64,000 nt of DNA, taken from assembly GCA_030704615.1 (NCBI GenBank), contig CM060734.1, positions 13,950,001 through 14,014,000 on the forward strand, written 5' to 3'. The notes beneath the pieces were generated by a model, which did not search any database, was not told the DNA's origin, and was given only the letters and a program-made list of their open reading frames with translations. Positions 45,490 to 57,300 of the stretch are shown piece after piece. Positions within the stretch are counted from its first letter, which is position 1; each line of letters begins with the position of its first letter. Position numbers and translations under genes: made by a program. The DNA comes from Takakia lepidozioides. Its lineage: Eukaryota; Streptophyta; Takakiopsida; Takakiales; Takakiaceae.

Positions 45490-46790
45490 GACGTAAACAG
45501 TCCCGGAATTTCCAACGTAGAGGTAATTCGGAGCGCTGCCCGGCGCGGATTTCCATCCTGCAGGTAATTCGGAGCGCGCATCCGGCGCCGAATTTCCATG
45601 CCTCACGCAGGTAATTCGGAAGATGGAAATCCGGCGCCGAAAGGTAATTTCCCTCACGCAGGTAATTCGGAGCGGCGGATGGAAATCCGGCGCCGAATTT
45701 CCATTAAATTCCCTAATTCGGAAGCGCGCGGATGGAAATCCGGCGCCGAATTTCCATCCGCGCCGGCAGGTAATTGCCGCCAAAGGCCCCGGCGCCGAAT
45801 TCCATCCGCCGGCTTTCCATTTTTTTCGGCGCCGAATTTCCCTTCCGGCCGAAATGGTCGGCGCCGAATTTCCATCCAGCGAATGGATATTCGGCGCCGA
45901 ATTTCCATTCGCCATGTATTTGGAATTACCTTCGTGCAGGGCGCGCCCATCCTTAATTTGCGAATTACCTGCCGGAATTACCTGCACGAAAATGCTTATC
46001 CATTCCGACTTACCTGCTGGATGGAAATTCGGCGCCGAATTCCATCCATCCGGGATTTTAGATGGAAATTCGCCGGGATTCCACCTGCTGGATGGAAATT
46101 CGGCGCCGAATTCCATGGATCGGAGAGGTTCTCCGCGCTCTGTTGGATATTCGGTGCCGAATTTCCGTCCCGGGGTTGAAATATGACGGCCAGGTGCCGA
46201 CCTCTCCCCTCCCGACTGCATTGGGGCCCCGAATTGAAATTCGGCGCCGTTTTCCCATCTGTGGAGGTTTTTATGTCGGCCAGTTTTCGGTCTGACCCCC
46301 CGACAAGACTTCCTTTGGGGGGGCCCGGATGGAAATTCGGCGCCGAATCTCCGTCCAGGGGATGTTCTCTGTCGCACACTCGCCGGCCTCTGCGCCCGAG
46401 GCGACTTCATCCGGGCGTCCCCTGTTCGATATTCGGTGCCGAATTTCCGTCGGGGTTGAAATGTGACGGCCAAGTGCAGGCCACTCCCCCCTCCCCGACT
46501 GCATCCGAACCGCCCCGGATGGAAAATTCGGCGCCGTTTTTCCATCTGGGGATGTTTTTATGCCGTCCAGTTTTCGGCCTGACCCCCCGACACGACTCCC
46601 TTTGGGGGGCCCGGATGGAAATTCGGCGCCGAATCTCCATCCAGGGGATGTTCTCTGTCGCACACACTCCGGCCTCTGCGCCCGAGGCGACTTCATCCGG
46701 GCTTCCTCTGTTGGATATTGGGTGCCGAATTTCCATTCGGGGGTAGTAATGTGACGGCACGGTGCCGGCTTCTCCCCTTCAGCCGTCATC
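45490..46790. repeat. Central palindrome array of element A (half-site GGAAATTCGG)
   Basis: This array lies between the two divergent genes. From 45560 to 45900, GGCGCC centres lie at 45584, 45633, 45689, 45742 and 45791 (about 50 bp apart) and then at 45828, 45860 and 45893. From 46140 a ~300-bp unit with three palindromes repeats about twice (46270-46560, 46565-46790). Many units pair half-site GGAAATTCGG with its complement around a CG centre. Long ORFs across it are artefacts of the repeat. Confidence 0.88.
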
Positions 46791-47037
46791 ATCCGGACGG
46801 CCCCCCACTTTCTGACTGCATACCGTTGGCAGTTATTGCGCAAAGACAGGGGCCGCATTCCGGAGACAAGGTTCATTAACACTCTGACTGTGGATTTTTG
46901 AGATAGTTGGCTCCTGGATTTGGATCAGGCTTCGTCGCTCGGACAAATCGGCATCGCATTCATTCCCATCGCTGCACCCCCTTCTACCAGGGAGCTTCCC
47001 CGCACGCCATCCTGGCAGTCTTGTGTGCACATCTCCC

Positions 47038-50000
47038 ATGGCGGAAAACCCGAGCGCTACAGTGTACTGCCCTCCTCACGAGCATAGAGCTTCATTTCCG
47101 TGCAGAGGGGACACCTGCCGGGTGATGGAGAAATATCTGTGCGTTCGATACCACCTGAAACCGGGGTCGGGTTTTTTGGAGGAGGAAAGGAAGGACTCAA
47201 ACGGCCTTGTTGTCGAGAGTATTGTTGTGCTCCACGATGATTTCGGCGATGGCAGGGAATGGCGAGTTCCACCATCGGACAGCGTCATATACAGGGCTGT
47301 TGGGGACTTCATTTGCCCGCCAAATGCACCGTCTATCCTGGCGCCTTCCACGAAACAATCCGCGAATCAGAGAGTGGGTACCTCAAAGAGAGAAGTCCGC
47401 AACGAAGTAAATCCAGAGCCGAACCCATCCATGAAGACGACCGAGAACCGGGTTGTTCACAACCTGTCCGACTCAGACGAGGTCATGGAAGTTCCGAGGT
47501 CGTCCTGGAGATCAGGCAAGTCCTCAATGGACGTCAGTGGAGGAGGGAGTCATATTCCCAGCACGAGCACCGCAGTTCGATCTATTCTAGAAATTCTGCG
47601 AGGGCTTCACCTGGAGGGACACCGGTCGGAGCTGGCCGGGGCTGGACTACAGCAAGTTCGCAATTAAATCGGTTACATGCCTTCCCGCCGACGTCGACGG
47701 TAATATCTTCTTTGAGTTCCCTCCTCGGGCGGACTACTCGAGGGCGTCCGGAATGTTGACAGATATGGATAGAAAACATGACGGTCATCCTTGGTGCGTT
47801 ACCAAAACCACCAGCATGAAGATGCTTGATGGTGTGCGGGGGTGCGCTACGTTTGTGCGGGCGCGTTGCGGTGTTTCTCCCCAACTTGCTTCCACTTAAA
47901 TCCAGAGGTCACAGGAACGAGACCGATTGGACAGGCACAGCTCACCAACCATTTCGAGCTCAGGAGAAGGTTCCGAACTCCACATTTAAGTGTGCGCATT
48001 GCAAAGAACCACCACACTGCATGTCTGTTTGTAATGCCAAGCAGTTCTATGTGTTGCACCGTTTCCCTGACTCACCCGAGCTTGCATACACGTTGGTTCC
48101 CATTGTCACAAATTGGCGAGGGGGAACTCGCGGGAGGCTGCCCACGAAGCAGAGCAGCTCGTTCAGGAGGAGGTTAAGTTGAGACCGGGTGCCAAACCCA
48201 AACAGATACAGCTCCAAGCCGCCCATAAGATGGCATTGGCCAGAATTATGTCGGAAGACGGCTCCGATAGAGTTCCTCTCGACGAGAAGGAAATGGAGGC
48301 ATTGCTGGAGTCGGTGTCCCACGTATGTTCACCGAATGTCCGAAACCACATTGTCTCATGCAAACAGAAAATTGGGCGTGGCTCGGATATGCACTCCATT
48401 CTGGAGGTGAAGCGACGATGTGGATATGACTACATTCATGGAAGTAGGTTTCCAGGACAAGGGACTGAGGCAGATCGTTGTTTCGTATTCAAAATGTCCA
48501 CGTGTGGACCAGTGGCGTCGAACTGGTCGACAGGATGACGAGTGGGAACTTGTCAAACAGTTGGGTCATGTTCGACCATATCAAGCGAATTACAAATCAC
48601 CAGTGGGTGACAATGGGTGCACATGTCTACGACACCCACTGCAGGATGCTAATGACAATTGCTATTTGTGAGATGAAAGGAGAGGACACACAATCGGAGA
48701 TGCTTCTTTGGCAGGGAATAAACGAACAGATGGCCAAGGCGGGATTGCCCCCTCCCAATTTCCGTGGTTTCATGGCGGACAACGCACAAGCAAATTGGGC
48801 TGCCATCCGAAGGGTGTACGGGCAAGACCCCAATGTTCCCATGGAAGGCAAGGAGAGATCTTGTGGGTTCCATTTCTGCAGAGCCTTTCGCAGTACACAA
48901 CCAGGCTCGTGGCGCCAGATTTCAGAGAGGAGCACCGTTCCATGTGCCTTGCGTGGAAGCGCGCTCCCACCTTGGATGATGCAGAGACACAGTTTGCATG
49001 CATACGGGCTTGGTGGACATCGTCAGGTGCTGTAAGGAAATCAGACGAAGGAGCAATGGTCAGTTGGCTAGCATGGTGGCATTATCGTTTCCTCCAGTTC
49101 GGCGACTATATGCGGGAGGTGAGTTGCACGAATTCGCGTCCCGTTGGATATTATTCTTGGCCATATTTGTAACTTGCTTGTAACCTCAACATGTGCTTGT
49201 GCAGGAAATGTGTCTCGACTCCGACACCGACATGCCACGACAAACATGGCCGAATCAGTGCACTCTTCCTGGCGTGCCTCCTCTGCGGCGCATCTGGTGG
49301 ACATCCTCACTGCCACAACGGAGGACATTGTGAGGTCAATTATGCAGCAATGCAGGTACAACGAGTTCTTGAAAGGGAAACAGTGGGGCTTGGGGCCGGA
49401 CAGGCAGGAAATGCTGATGCGGACTGCCTCCAGATCGAAGAATCCTCGGAAGTGGGCGGCGGCCTTGCGAGAGGGCCTTCGGGACACGCCATTGCTGCGA
49501 AGAGGCCAACATTTGGAAGGAGATGTTCATACCCGTCCAGTGAGACGAAGACTTGACGAGGCACCTGGCGGAGAAGAGGATTCATGGCGAGCTGACAAGA
49601 ATATTCGCACGCTCCCTCGTGGTCCGGTGATGTTGTCCGAGGAGGTCTCGTCGAGCACCGGAAGTCCTGCACGTTCAAGATCGCCATCTCCTTTGAGCAC
49701 AGGGCGCGTGCCCCGGCAACATAACGAGCCATCTGTAGTAAAGCAATACAACATTCCCATTGTGGAGACAAGAGTGTCGGAGTCACAGTGGAGAATTGCG
49801 AGGACATTGCCGGCATTTCGAGGGAAGTGTTGCGCCATCCGGGTGGATACGAGAGCACGCTGTGGTGAGATGATTCGGAGGAACCCACACGGTGCTGTAC
49901 CTGCACCTTGTTTCAGCGGCAGATTTTTGACTCCCACATTTGCTCACGCCACAACGCAGACATTTTGGTTCTGTAGGCACGACATAATGACCTGTGTTTG

Positions 50001-50619
50001 GCAAGCCCAAGTACGGGATTCAGGGAATGCCGGAGCCTCCGGGCGTCTGGCCTGTTGCACCGGGTTGCAGCCTCTCTCAGAATGAGGCGGATGCTCTATC
50101 TGCAGCAGGATTTCGAATGGTGCAACGCACAGACATCCCGGCCCACGCATTTCCGGTTCCTCAGACCCAGCCATTGCAGACTGCTCGGTCCAGTAGAGAC
50201 GGATTGGACAATTCTGCACATCCCACAATGCGATTCGGAAGAGTGAAGAGACGACACCTCCCAACAAGTTGAATGAGACTCGGATTGCCAATGCTCTTGG
50301 GATGGCTTGCACTATTCAGAGCTCCGTGGACGTACCCCCACCCGGCCTTGGGCGTGTGTATCGGATGGCAACGGCCGGCTCGGCTGTACGCGACGATGTA
50401 TACACAATTACGATTGGAGTGGAGCCGACTTGCAACTGTACGGACTTCTCGTTGATGGAAGCAAAGAAGGGTTCGAAGTATTATCCGTGCAAGCATCTGT
50501 ATTACATTTACCTGAAGAGGTTGAGGATGAACGTGACTATTGATGACTTTATTCATGCACCGGCGTTGAGCGTGAACGAGCTGCACAAACTCCTCCTTAG
50601 GGATTCCAGAAATCATTGA
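47038..50619 (+). pseudogene. MULE-like transposase with SWIM zinc finger (element A)
   Basis: Segments in order: N-terminal YLCVRYHLKPG; acidic linker; MDRKHDGHPWCVTKT; a Cys cluster ending FKCAHCKEPPHCMSVC; SHVCSPNVRNHIVSCKQ; the RNase-H-like core with WVMFDHIKRITNHQWVTMGA, GFMADNAQANW and a downstream RAWW helix; an intron at 49119-49203 (GGGAG|GTGAGT ... TGCAG|G); NMAESVHSSWRAS; a second Cys cluster CCAIRVDTRARC ... FWFCRHDIMTC; and a SWIM finger TCNC...YYPCKH near 50430-50510, then the tail NELHKLL. Frameshifts near 47640, 47850, 48530, 48890 and 50000 break the frame. The protein would bind the ends and move the element. MULE-like is assigned from the core, SWIM and 9-bp TSD. Confidence 0.78.
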
Positions 50620-50754
50620 TGGGGCAAACGGAATCCTCCATATGGATATTTTCAAATGCATTTTGCTGTATCAGACTTTTTTTTGCAGTGTAATGAAATG
50701 CACCCCAAAACTCCTGGAATGAGGCAATATTCCATTCAAACTGAGATCCAACAG

Positions 50755-51140
50755 AAGCAGTTGTGGGGCCATTTCTGGAAAAATGGCGCCGAATTTCTTT
50801 TTGGGCCGAAAACTCGCTAAGTCCCAACATGCACTGGTACCTGTGTTTGGGAAAATGGCGCCGAATTTCTCTTTTTGGGGCCGAAAACTGGCTAAGTCCC
50901 AACATGCACTGGTACCGTGTCTGGAAAAATGGCGCCGAATTTCTCTTTTTGGGCCGAAAACTGGCTAAGTCCGAACATGCACTGGAAAAATGGCGCCGAA
51001 TTACCTGTCATGAGGGGACCTATAGCCGCGGAATTCGGCACCATTTTTCGCCAGAGAGACCTATTGCCGCGAAATACGTCGCCGTTTTTTCAGGTTACGG
51101 ACCCTATTACCGCGAAATTCGGCGCCATATTTGCACATGT
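50755..51140. repeat. Subterminal palindrome block of element A
   Basis: Four copies of ATGGCGCCGAATTTC followed by GGCCGAAAACTGGCTAAGTCC are spaced about 60-70 bp apart. Three inverted half-sites (CGGAATTCGGCACC and similar) follow. It equals the block at 4440-4740 in the older right-end fragment. Confidence 0.85.
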
Positions 51141-51149
51141 CGCTGGGAA

Positions 51150-51374
51150 TTGGCATGAGCGGAAGACGAAATATCATGAGCACAACTGTCAAAAGTGCAA
51201 TTTTCCCTTCAAGGGGCCGAATAATATATTTGTTTTTTCTGACACATTGCATTAAATTATTGTTTTTTATTGTTTTTTATTTTCGAAATTTGTACTTCTG
51301 CTCATGAAAACCGATTGTGTTACTACTCTGCTCATGCCGCTCATGCCGCTCATGCTCATGAAATAGCAAACCTC
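51150..51374 (-). repeat. Element A right terminal inverted repeat
   Basis: Read inward: GAGGTTTGCTATTTCATGAGC, repeated GGCATGAGC, ACAATCGGTTTTCATGAGC, then AT-rich sequence. The segment 51150-51240 also matches 4750-4850 of the older right end. Confidence 0.85.
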
Positions 51375-51383
51375 AAATGAAGG
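51375..51383. repeat. 9-bp target-site duplication of element A (right)
   Basis: AAATGAAGG, identical to 38943-38951. Confidence 0.9.
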
Positions 51384-51404
51384 AGAGAAGCCCAAACAGG
51401 TGAC

Positions 51405-51870
51405 GTTCCTGTGGGTGTTGAATGCAGTGCGACCTGGCAGACCTGGTAAGAGGCGAAGAGGTCCATGGTGACAGTATCAAATCTGGTATTGCACCAGATA
51501 TCATTATGGAGACTGCCATTGTTGACAGGTATGCCAAACGGGAGCATGAAGGGTGCACAACAAGTGTGTGACAAAATGTCTCACAGAAAAGTGGGGTCAT
51601 GGAGAGTAATGATTGCAGGTTATGCCCAGCATGGCTCTGAAGCACAGACCCTGCAACTGTTTGAACAAATGGAGCAGGAAGGTATGCCACCCAATCTGCT
51701 CTCATGGAGTGCAATGATTCAGGATATGCCCAGCATGGTTGTGAATTCAGGCTCAGGAGATGGATGGGCAGTTGATGTTGGAGGCTATGAAGCCTACCCA
51801 TGTCACGATCACTTCTACTTGCAAGGCATACACCAGCCCTGAATCTCTTAAAGAGGGCAGGCTGGTTGAA
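51405..51870 (+). pseudogene. PPR protein fragment (PLS-type) within the retroelement
   Basis: Across frames the sequence reads PDIIMETAIVDRYAKRGSM, GAQQVCDKM, GSWRVMIAGYAQHG, LQLFEQMEQEGMPPN and MKPTHVTITSTCKA. These match the P, L and S motif order of plant pentatricopeptide repeat proteins, which bind organellar RNA. About two to three motifs remain, with stops and frame changes. It lies between the split halves of the gag element, so it was probably captured by it. Confidence 0.7.
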
Positions 51871-52430
51871 AGGGAAGAAGGAAGGCATGGTAACCAGAGG
51901 GTTGCCCATGACTTGCCACCAACAATGCAAATGAAATTGCAGCCTGCTGTTGAGGACAACCTGCATGCAGGAAATGAGGCAGTACGAAAGGTGCGAGTGT
52001 CGATGGGAGCACAAGTGGTAGCTGAGATTCAAAACAAGGAGCCAGGGAGCAACAACAAAATTGGGAAACGCTGGTTTGTGTGGGAAGGAGATCAGGACCT
52101 GCCTGGCATGAACTACAAGAAGAGGAAGAAGGCATTGTCACAAATTGGATTGCTCTGGCCGGCGAACAAATGGACAGCCGGGACGCTGTCACTTAAACAA
52201 GAGAGGCTGGACGACGATGCAAGCTCAGGGATGGAGCACGAAACTGTGGCCAGGGAAGAAGGCCATAAAATTGGCATGATGAGTTGCATGGAAACCAGGT
52301 GGTGGTTGTTAGAGGACTGTCTGGGACTTAGACACTTATACGGGATCTGTAGGGTACCCTTAATTTTTGCACAGACTGAGACCAACAGGAGCCTTAGGGG
52401 TGACAGCAGCGCACTGTAGAGGGGGGTTAC
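51871..52430 (+). other. Open frame of unknown origin after the PPR fragment
   Basis: A plus-strand frame (51760-52419) continues from the PPR remnant for about 180 codons of Lys/Glu-rich sequence without recognised motifs. Probably retroelement internal sequence. Confidence 0.25.
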
Positions 52431-52690
52431 ACAGCCTGTCACAGCCAACACAGCTCGTCACAATCGTCACAGCCGACACAGCCAACACAGCCCGTCACAG
52501 CCGTCATAGTCGTCACAGCCGACACAGCCAGACACAGTCAGCACAGCTCATCACAGCCAACACAGCCCGTCACAGCCGACACAGCCACACAGCCAGTCAC
52601 AGCCCGACACAGCCAAACACAGTCGCACAGCCAATCACAGCCCGTCACAGTTTCACACAGCCAGTCACAGCTTGACACAGCTGTCATGAT
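52431..52690. repeat. CACAGCC-type minisatellite
   Basis: Degenerate tandem copies of (G/A)(T/A)CACAGCC, in 9- and 15-bp steps, run for 260 bp. Confidence 0.9.
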
Positions 52691-53583
52691 CATAGGGAAC
52701 GGAGAGCAGGACGGGGAACGACTGTGGGGAACAACACCTGCAAATGGAACATGTTAGTTCACGGACGACGGTTAGTGAGGGAAACGGTTAGAGCCACGGG
52801 TAGGAAGATAAAGGGAGAAGCAGGACTGAGTAGGGGGCTTTTTGGGGGGATGATTCTTGGAAGCATGTCAGGAGAGAGAGAGGATCGGGCGGAGAGTAAG
52901 AACGGAAGCAAAGATGGAGAGCACGGTGAAGGAGGAGAGATGATTAGTAGATGCTTGTTATATGCAAAACTGTAGTGATATTGTAGAGCAGATTAGAGAC
53001 ACAATGGCTTCGGCCTGATACCTGATAATCATAATCTGATACTTATACGATACAACCACACTGTGTAGAGAGATCTTAGTGAAGCTGTGGAATGAATGGA
53101 TGGGTTGATGGAATCCGATAAATTGATGAAGCAAACTGATACTTAATTATCAATGGTAAGGTAGCTAACATGAATGCCAAAAGGGAAAAAGAGGAAACAC
53201 CCCCATGATACACTAGCTGTAGGTCATGACTGATTGTTCTGCGCGGGCTGAGTACTTAGAGATTTCCAACTCTTCTATCTTGGAGTTTCCGCCTCGGATA
53301 GCGAAGGGATGGGTGAGTAAAAGCCGCGTGACATTTGGCGACCATACTGGGGAACTGAGTAATGAACAACCAGATGTGACAGGCATCTGGTGGGATCATG
53401 GTGGGGACCATTAAAGAATTTGAAGCGAATCAAATTCCCTGTGGAACGAAGGAAGAAAGATTGTCCAAACAATTCTTTCAAAGGTTCTTGGAATTGCCAG
53501 ACGGTTGTAAAGAAATATTCTTAAGCGAGTGCATGATGTGATCCGGAATGGGGTCTGGAGAAAGGAGTGATAAAGATTTATCA
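52691..53583. other. Unassigned; possible 3' end of the gag retroelement
   Basis: No coding similarity. It begins with GGGAACG motifs. By position it could hold the 3' LTR, but no match to sequence before 36621 was seen. The last nine bases (53575-53583) would be the left target duplication of element B. Confidence 0.3.
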
Positions 53584-53750
53584 GAGGTTTACTATTTCAT
53601 GAGCAGAAACCATGAGCCATGAGCCATGAGCCATGAGCCGCATGAGCCGCATGAGCGGTGAGCCGAAGTCTAAGATACGCGGATTTCATGAGCGGACTCC
53701 TCCAAATTTGGAAATGCGGCAGATTAAACAAGTATTAAAATAATAGTTTT
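53584..53750 (+). repeat. Element B left terminal inverted repeat
   Basis: GAGGTTTACTATTTC, then an expanded run of CCATGAGC/GCATGAGC units, CATGAGCGGA, and the half-site TTGGAAATGCGGC at about 53708-53720, followed by AT-rich sequence. The half-site is the B-type variant. Confidence 0.85.
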
Positions 53751-54169
53751 TTTATTTGACCTTGCCGTTTTTGGACGTTCCAGATCATGTAATGCGGCGA
53801 AGATATGTCGTCAGTAACAAGTCCGCTCATGGTTTTTTAGATCCGCTCATGGAAATAAGTGACCGTGCAACGGGAAATCCAGTATACCACTGCAAAAGGA
53901 CGTCGCATACTGGCCTGTATAGAGTATTCCGCGGTTTTACATGCCTTAACATTGGAATGAAGCTGACCCTTTTGCCGCGATTGAACCAATGGAGTCTGCA
54001 CCAATACAGTCTGCAGTACTTCACAATTCTGTCTTCTTCGGGTATTCGGCGGGAAAGGTTTGTAACTGAACTGGGAAATAGGGTGCCGCATTAGGGTTCG
54101 CACGTGCGAAATTTCGGAGCGGTTTGGTGTTGGCGAAGGCCGCCTCTGGGGGTACCTACGACGATACTT

Positions 54170-54191
54170 GGAAATGCGGCGCCGCATTTCC
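54170..54191. repeat. Solitary perfect 22-bp palindrome near element B left end
   Basis: Half-site GGAAATGCGG joined to its complement through a CG centre, with no mismatch. It lies between the terminus and the 3' end of the transposase gene, where A has a block of several. Confidence 0.92.
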
Positions 54192-54301
54192 TTGTCGGAG
54201 GTCGAATGAGGAAAGCAAGTTTTCGGAAAGCAGAAAAACATGAACCCTCCAACATACAAAAATACATGCACGTGGAAACAAGTGAACGATATAGTAATAT
54301 C

Positions 54302-57300
54302 TTAGTTCGAGCAAAACAGGTTACTGGTAGGCAAGACATATGTCGGACCTTTCTGTGGCCAGAGTCTGAGGTACTGGCAGCAGTACAGTTCTACTATCCG
54401 AAAAGGATGGGCGTACCATTGTATGGGGCCCTCCCCTGGATCCATATTCAGAAGAGTGTGAACCTCCTGGGGGCTCAACCCTGGTGCATGTATGAAGTGA
54501 TGAGTTGTGGAATTACAACGGAGTCTCTTTAGGTACACGTAGTACAAATGCTTGCAAGGGCAGTATGATGCCCCTTGTTCGCCATGATCTGGAAGTCGGT
54601 GCAATTGCAGGTGGGTAATTCTAAAATGGTGATGGTGTACACCTCATTGCGAACAGCTGAGCCCGCCATGGCCATCTGATACACACGCCCGAATCCTGGT
54701 GGGGGCACTTCTGTTGAGCTCTGGATTGTACAGTTCATCCGAAGTGCATTCCCCATCCTTGTCTCGTTCACTTTTGAGGGAGGTCGCCGCCTCTTCGGTT
54801 TCCCCCAACGGTGTGTAGGATGCTTAGAGCTGTCGTGTCCCATTGTTCTTGCTCTCACAGGGGTCGGTGGTGGAGGCTGTGGAAGCGGAAATGGTTGTCT
54901 GGGGACGTCAGTGCGCTGCACCATCCAAAATCCTGCGGCGGTAAGGGCGTCGGCCTCAACCTGACTCAGATCGCAGCCTGGTTCCACCGGCCACACGGGG
55001 GAGCCTCTGGCATTGTTTGTATGCCGTACTTGGGCTTTCCATACACGCAAGTCATAATGTCGTGCCTGCAGAACCAGAACTGGGTGGTTGTCGCCTCCGC
55101 AAACTTTGCATGGACAAATCTTCCTGTAAAAGTAGGAGCAGGGACAGCCCCATCTGGATTCCTCCTTATCATCTCTAAACAACGTTGCCGTGTATCCACA
55201 CGAATTGCGGAACACCTTCCTCGAAACGACGGCTTTGTGCGAGCAATTCTCACTGTGATGCAGACACAGTCGTCTCCACAATGGCTTGGCCATACTGCAT
55301 AACAGCGGGCGGAATCTGGGGCAAGGGAGCGGTGGGAATTTTTTGCACGAAATCCCCGGTTGAAGGCGACGGCGATCTGGAATTTCTTGGGCTTCCACTG
55401 CTGGAAGACACATTGTGCGGCAACATGACGGGACCTCGGTTCTGTCCGAATGTTCCTGTCGGATCTCCAGGAATCCTCTTCGCACCCGGGTTCCTCTTCA
55501 ATCCTCCGCCTGACAGGGCGAGTCCGGACGTCCCCCTCTAGGTGTTCACCTCTGCGGTGCAGAGGCGTCCCTTTGATCTTCTCTCGCAATGCTGTCGCCC
55601 ATTTCACTGGATTCTTGGACCTCGAAGCTGTTCGTACCAACAATTCCTCCCTGTCCGGCCCAAAGCCCCATTGTTTGCCGCTCAGGAACTTGTAGTACGT
55701 GGCTTGCTGCATGATTGCTCTGTCGATGTCCTCCGTTGTGGCCGTCACTACGTCCACCAGATGTGCGGCAGAAGACGCTCGCCAGGAGGAGTGGGCCGAT
55801 TCTGCCATATTCGTGTTCGGCATGTCCGTGTCGGAATCCAAGCACCGCTCCTAGAAGGACAAAACAATGGTGAGGGACCAATCGAAATGTCCGTAACAGA
55901 AAGACAAATGAACGAAATTGACAGCAGCCTACCTCCCGCATATACTGTCCGAACTGTCGATACCGAAAATGCCACCACCCAACCAGCTGTGCAATGCTCC
56001 CAGATTGGTTGTCTCCACTGCACCTGACGTGTTCCACCAAGCCTCGATGATAGCAAACTTAACCTCCGCGTCATCAAATGTGGGTGCATCCTTCCACGCC
56101 GTACAAAGGACACGGTGTTCAGCTGGAATGAGCTAGCAACAAATTGGTAGTGTAGTGGGATAGACTCTGCATCCAATGGAATCCACAGGATCTCTCTTTC
56201 CCCTCCATTGGAACATTGGGGTCCTCACCGTACACACGCCGCACCGCTGCCCAGTTGGCCTGAGCGTTGTCTGCCATGAATCCCTGAAATTGGGCTCTGG
56301 CAATCCCGCCCTTGCCATCTGCTCGTTTATGCCCTCCCACAGATGCATTTCGGACTGTGTGTCCTCCCCTTTCATCTCGCAGATTGCAATCGTCATGAGC
56401 CTCTTGGAGTGATAGTCATAAACATGCGCACCCATAGTCACCCACTGATGGTTTGTAATTCGCTTGATGTGATCAAACATCACCCAAGCATTCGACAAGT
56501 TTCCAGTTGTCATGCCGAGTGACCAAGTCGACTCCACTCCCAGGCCCACACGTCGACATTTTGAAAATGTAACAACGATCGGATTCGCTGCCTTGCCCTG
56601 GAAACCTGCTACCTTGGATGTAGTCATATCCAGTCATTCGTTTCACCTCCAGGATTGAGTACATGTCCGACCCCCTGCCGAACTCCTGCTTGCAAGATAC
56701 GATGTGATTCCGCACATTCGGACTACAAACGTGCGAGACGGACTCCAAGAGGTCACGCATCTCGTCTTCGGTCAAGGGCTCTCGGTCGGAACCATCTTCA
56801 GACATGATTTTGCCAAGAGCAATCTTGTGGGCTGCCTTCAGCTGAATCTGCTTTGGTCTGGCTCCGGGGCTCAATTTCACCTCCTCTTTTATGATGTCGT
56901 GTGCTTCCTGCACAGCCTCACGCATGTTGCCTCTCGCCAAGGGGTGGCAGTGGACCCCAACGTGTATGCAAGCTCTAGTCAAGTCCGGGAGCAAATGGAT
57001 TACGTAATATTTGGCTCTGCACATGGACATGCACGTCGGTGGTTCTTGCAATGTGCACACTTGAAAGAACCCGCAGGAGCTTGGCTGGAGACAATGAATG
57101 GATGATGCGTTGTGCCAGTCCAATCCGTCTCGTTTCTCCGCCCTCCTTTGGAGAGAAAGTGGAAGCAGGTGGGATTGAGGCACCTCAGCTTCCCCGCACA
57201 GAGGACATATCGTACACGAACACCATCAGCAATTTTTGTGCTACTGGTCTTCGTCACACACCAGGGGTGGTCATGCTTTCGATCCATGTGTTAACATCCC

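Larger units (their letters stand above)
38952..51374. mobile_element. Transposon A: MULE-like element with two divergent genes
   Basis: The 12.4-kb element has imperfect terminal inverted repeats (left GGGGCTGCTATTTCATGAGC; right, read inward, GAGGTTTGCTATTTCATGAGC). A perfect 9-bp target duplication flanks it. It encodes a ParB/methyltransferase-like gene on the minus strand (39172-44685) and a SWIM transposase on the plus strand (47038-50619). The two are separated by a palindrome array (45490-46790). Further palindrome blocks lie in an intron (41541-42050) and inside the right end (50755-51140). It is inserted in a gag-type retroelement whose sequence resumes at 51384. The plan is shared with element B, so both genes are likely core parts of the family. 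Confidence 0.88.

Noticed and set aside
45451-46882. Long ORFs (up to 364 codons) across the element A central array
   Set aside because: Open because the repeat unit lacks stops. Both strands show the same repetitive peptide, as expected of a palindromic repeat.
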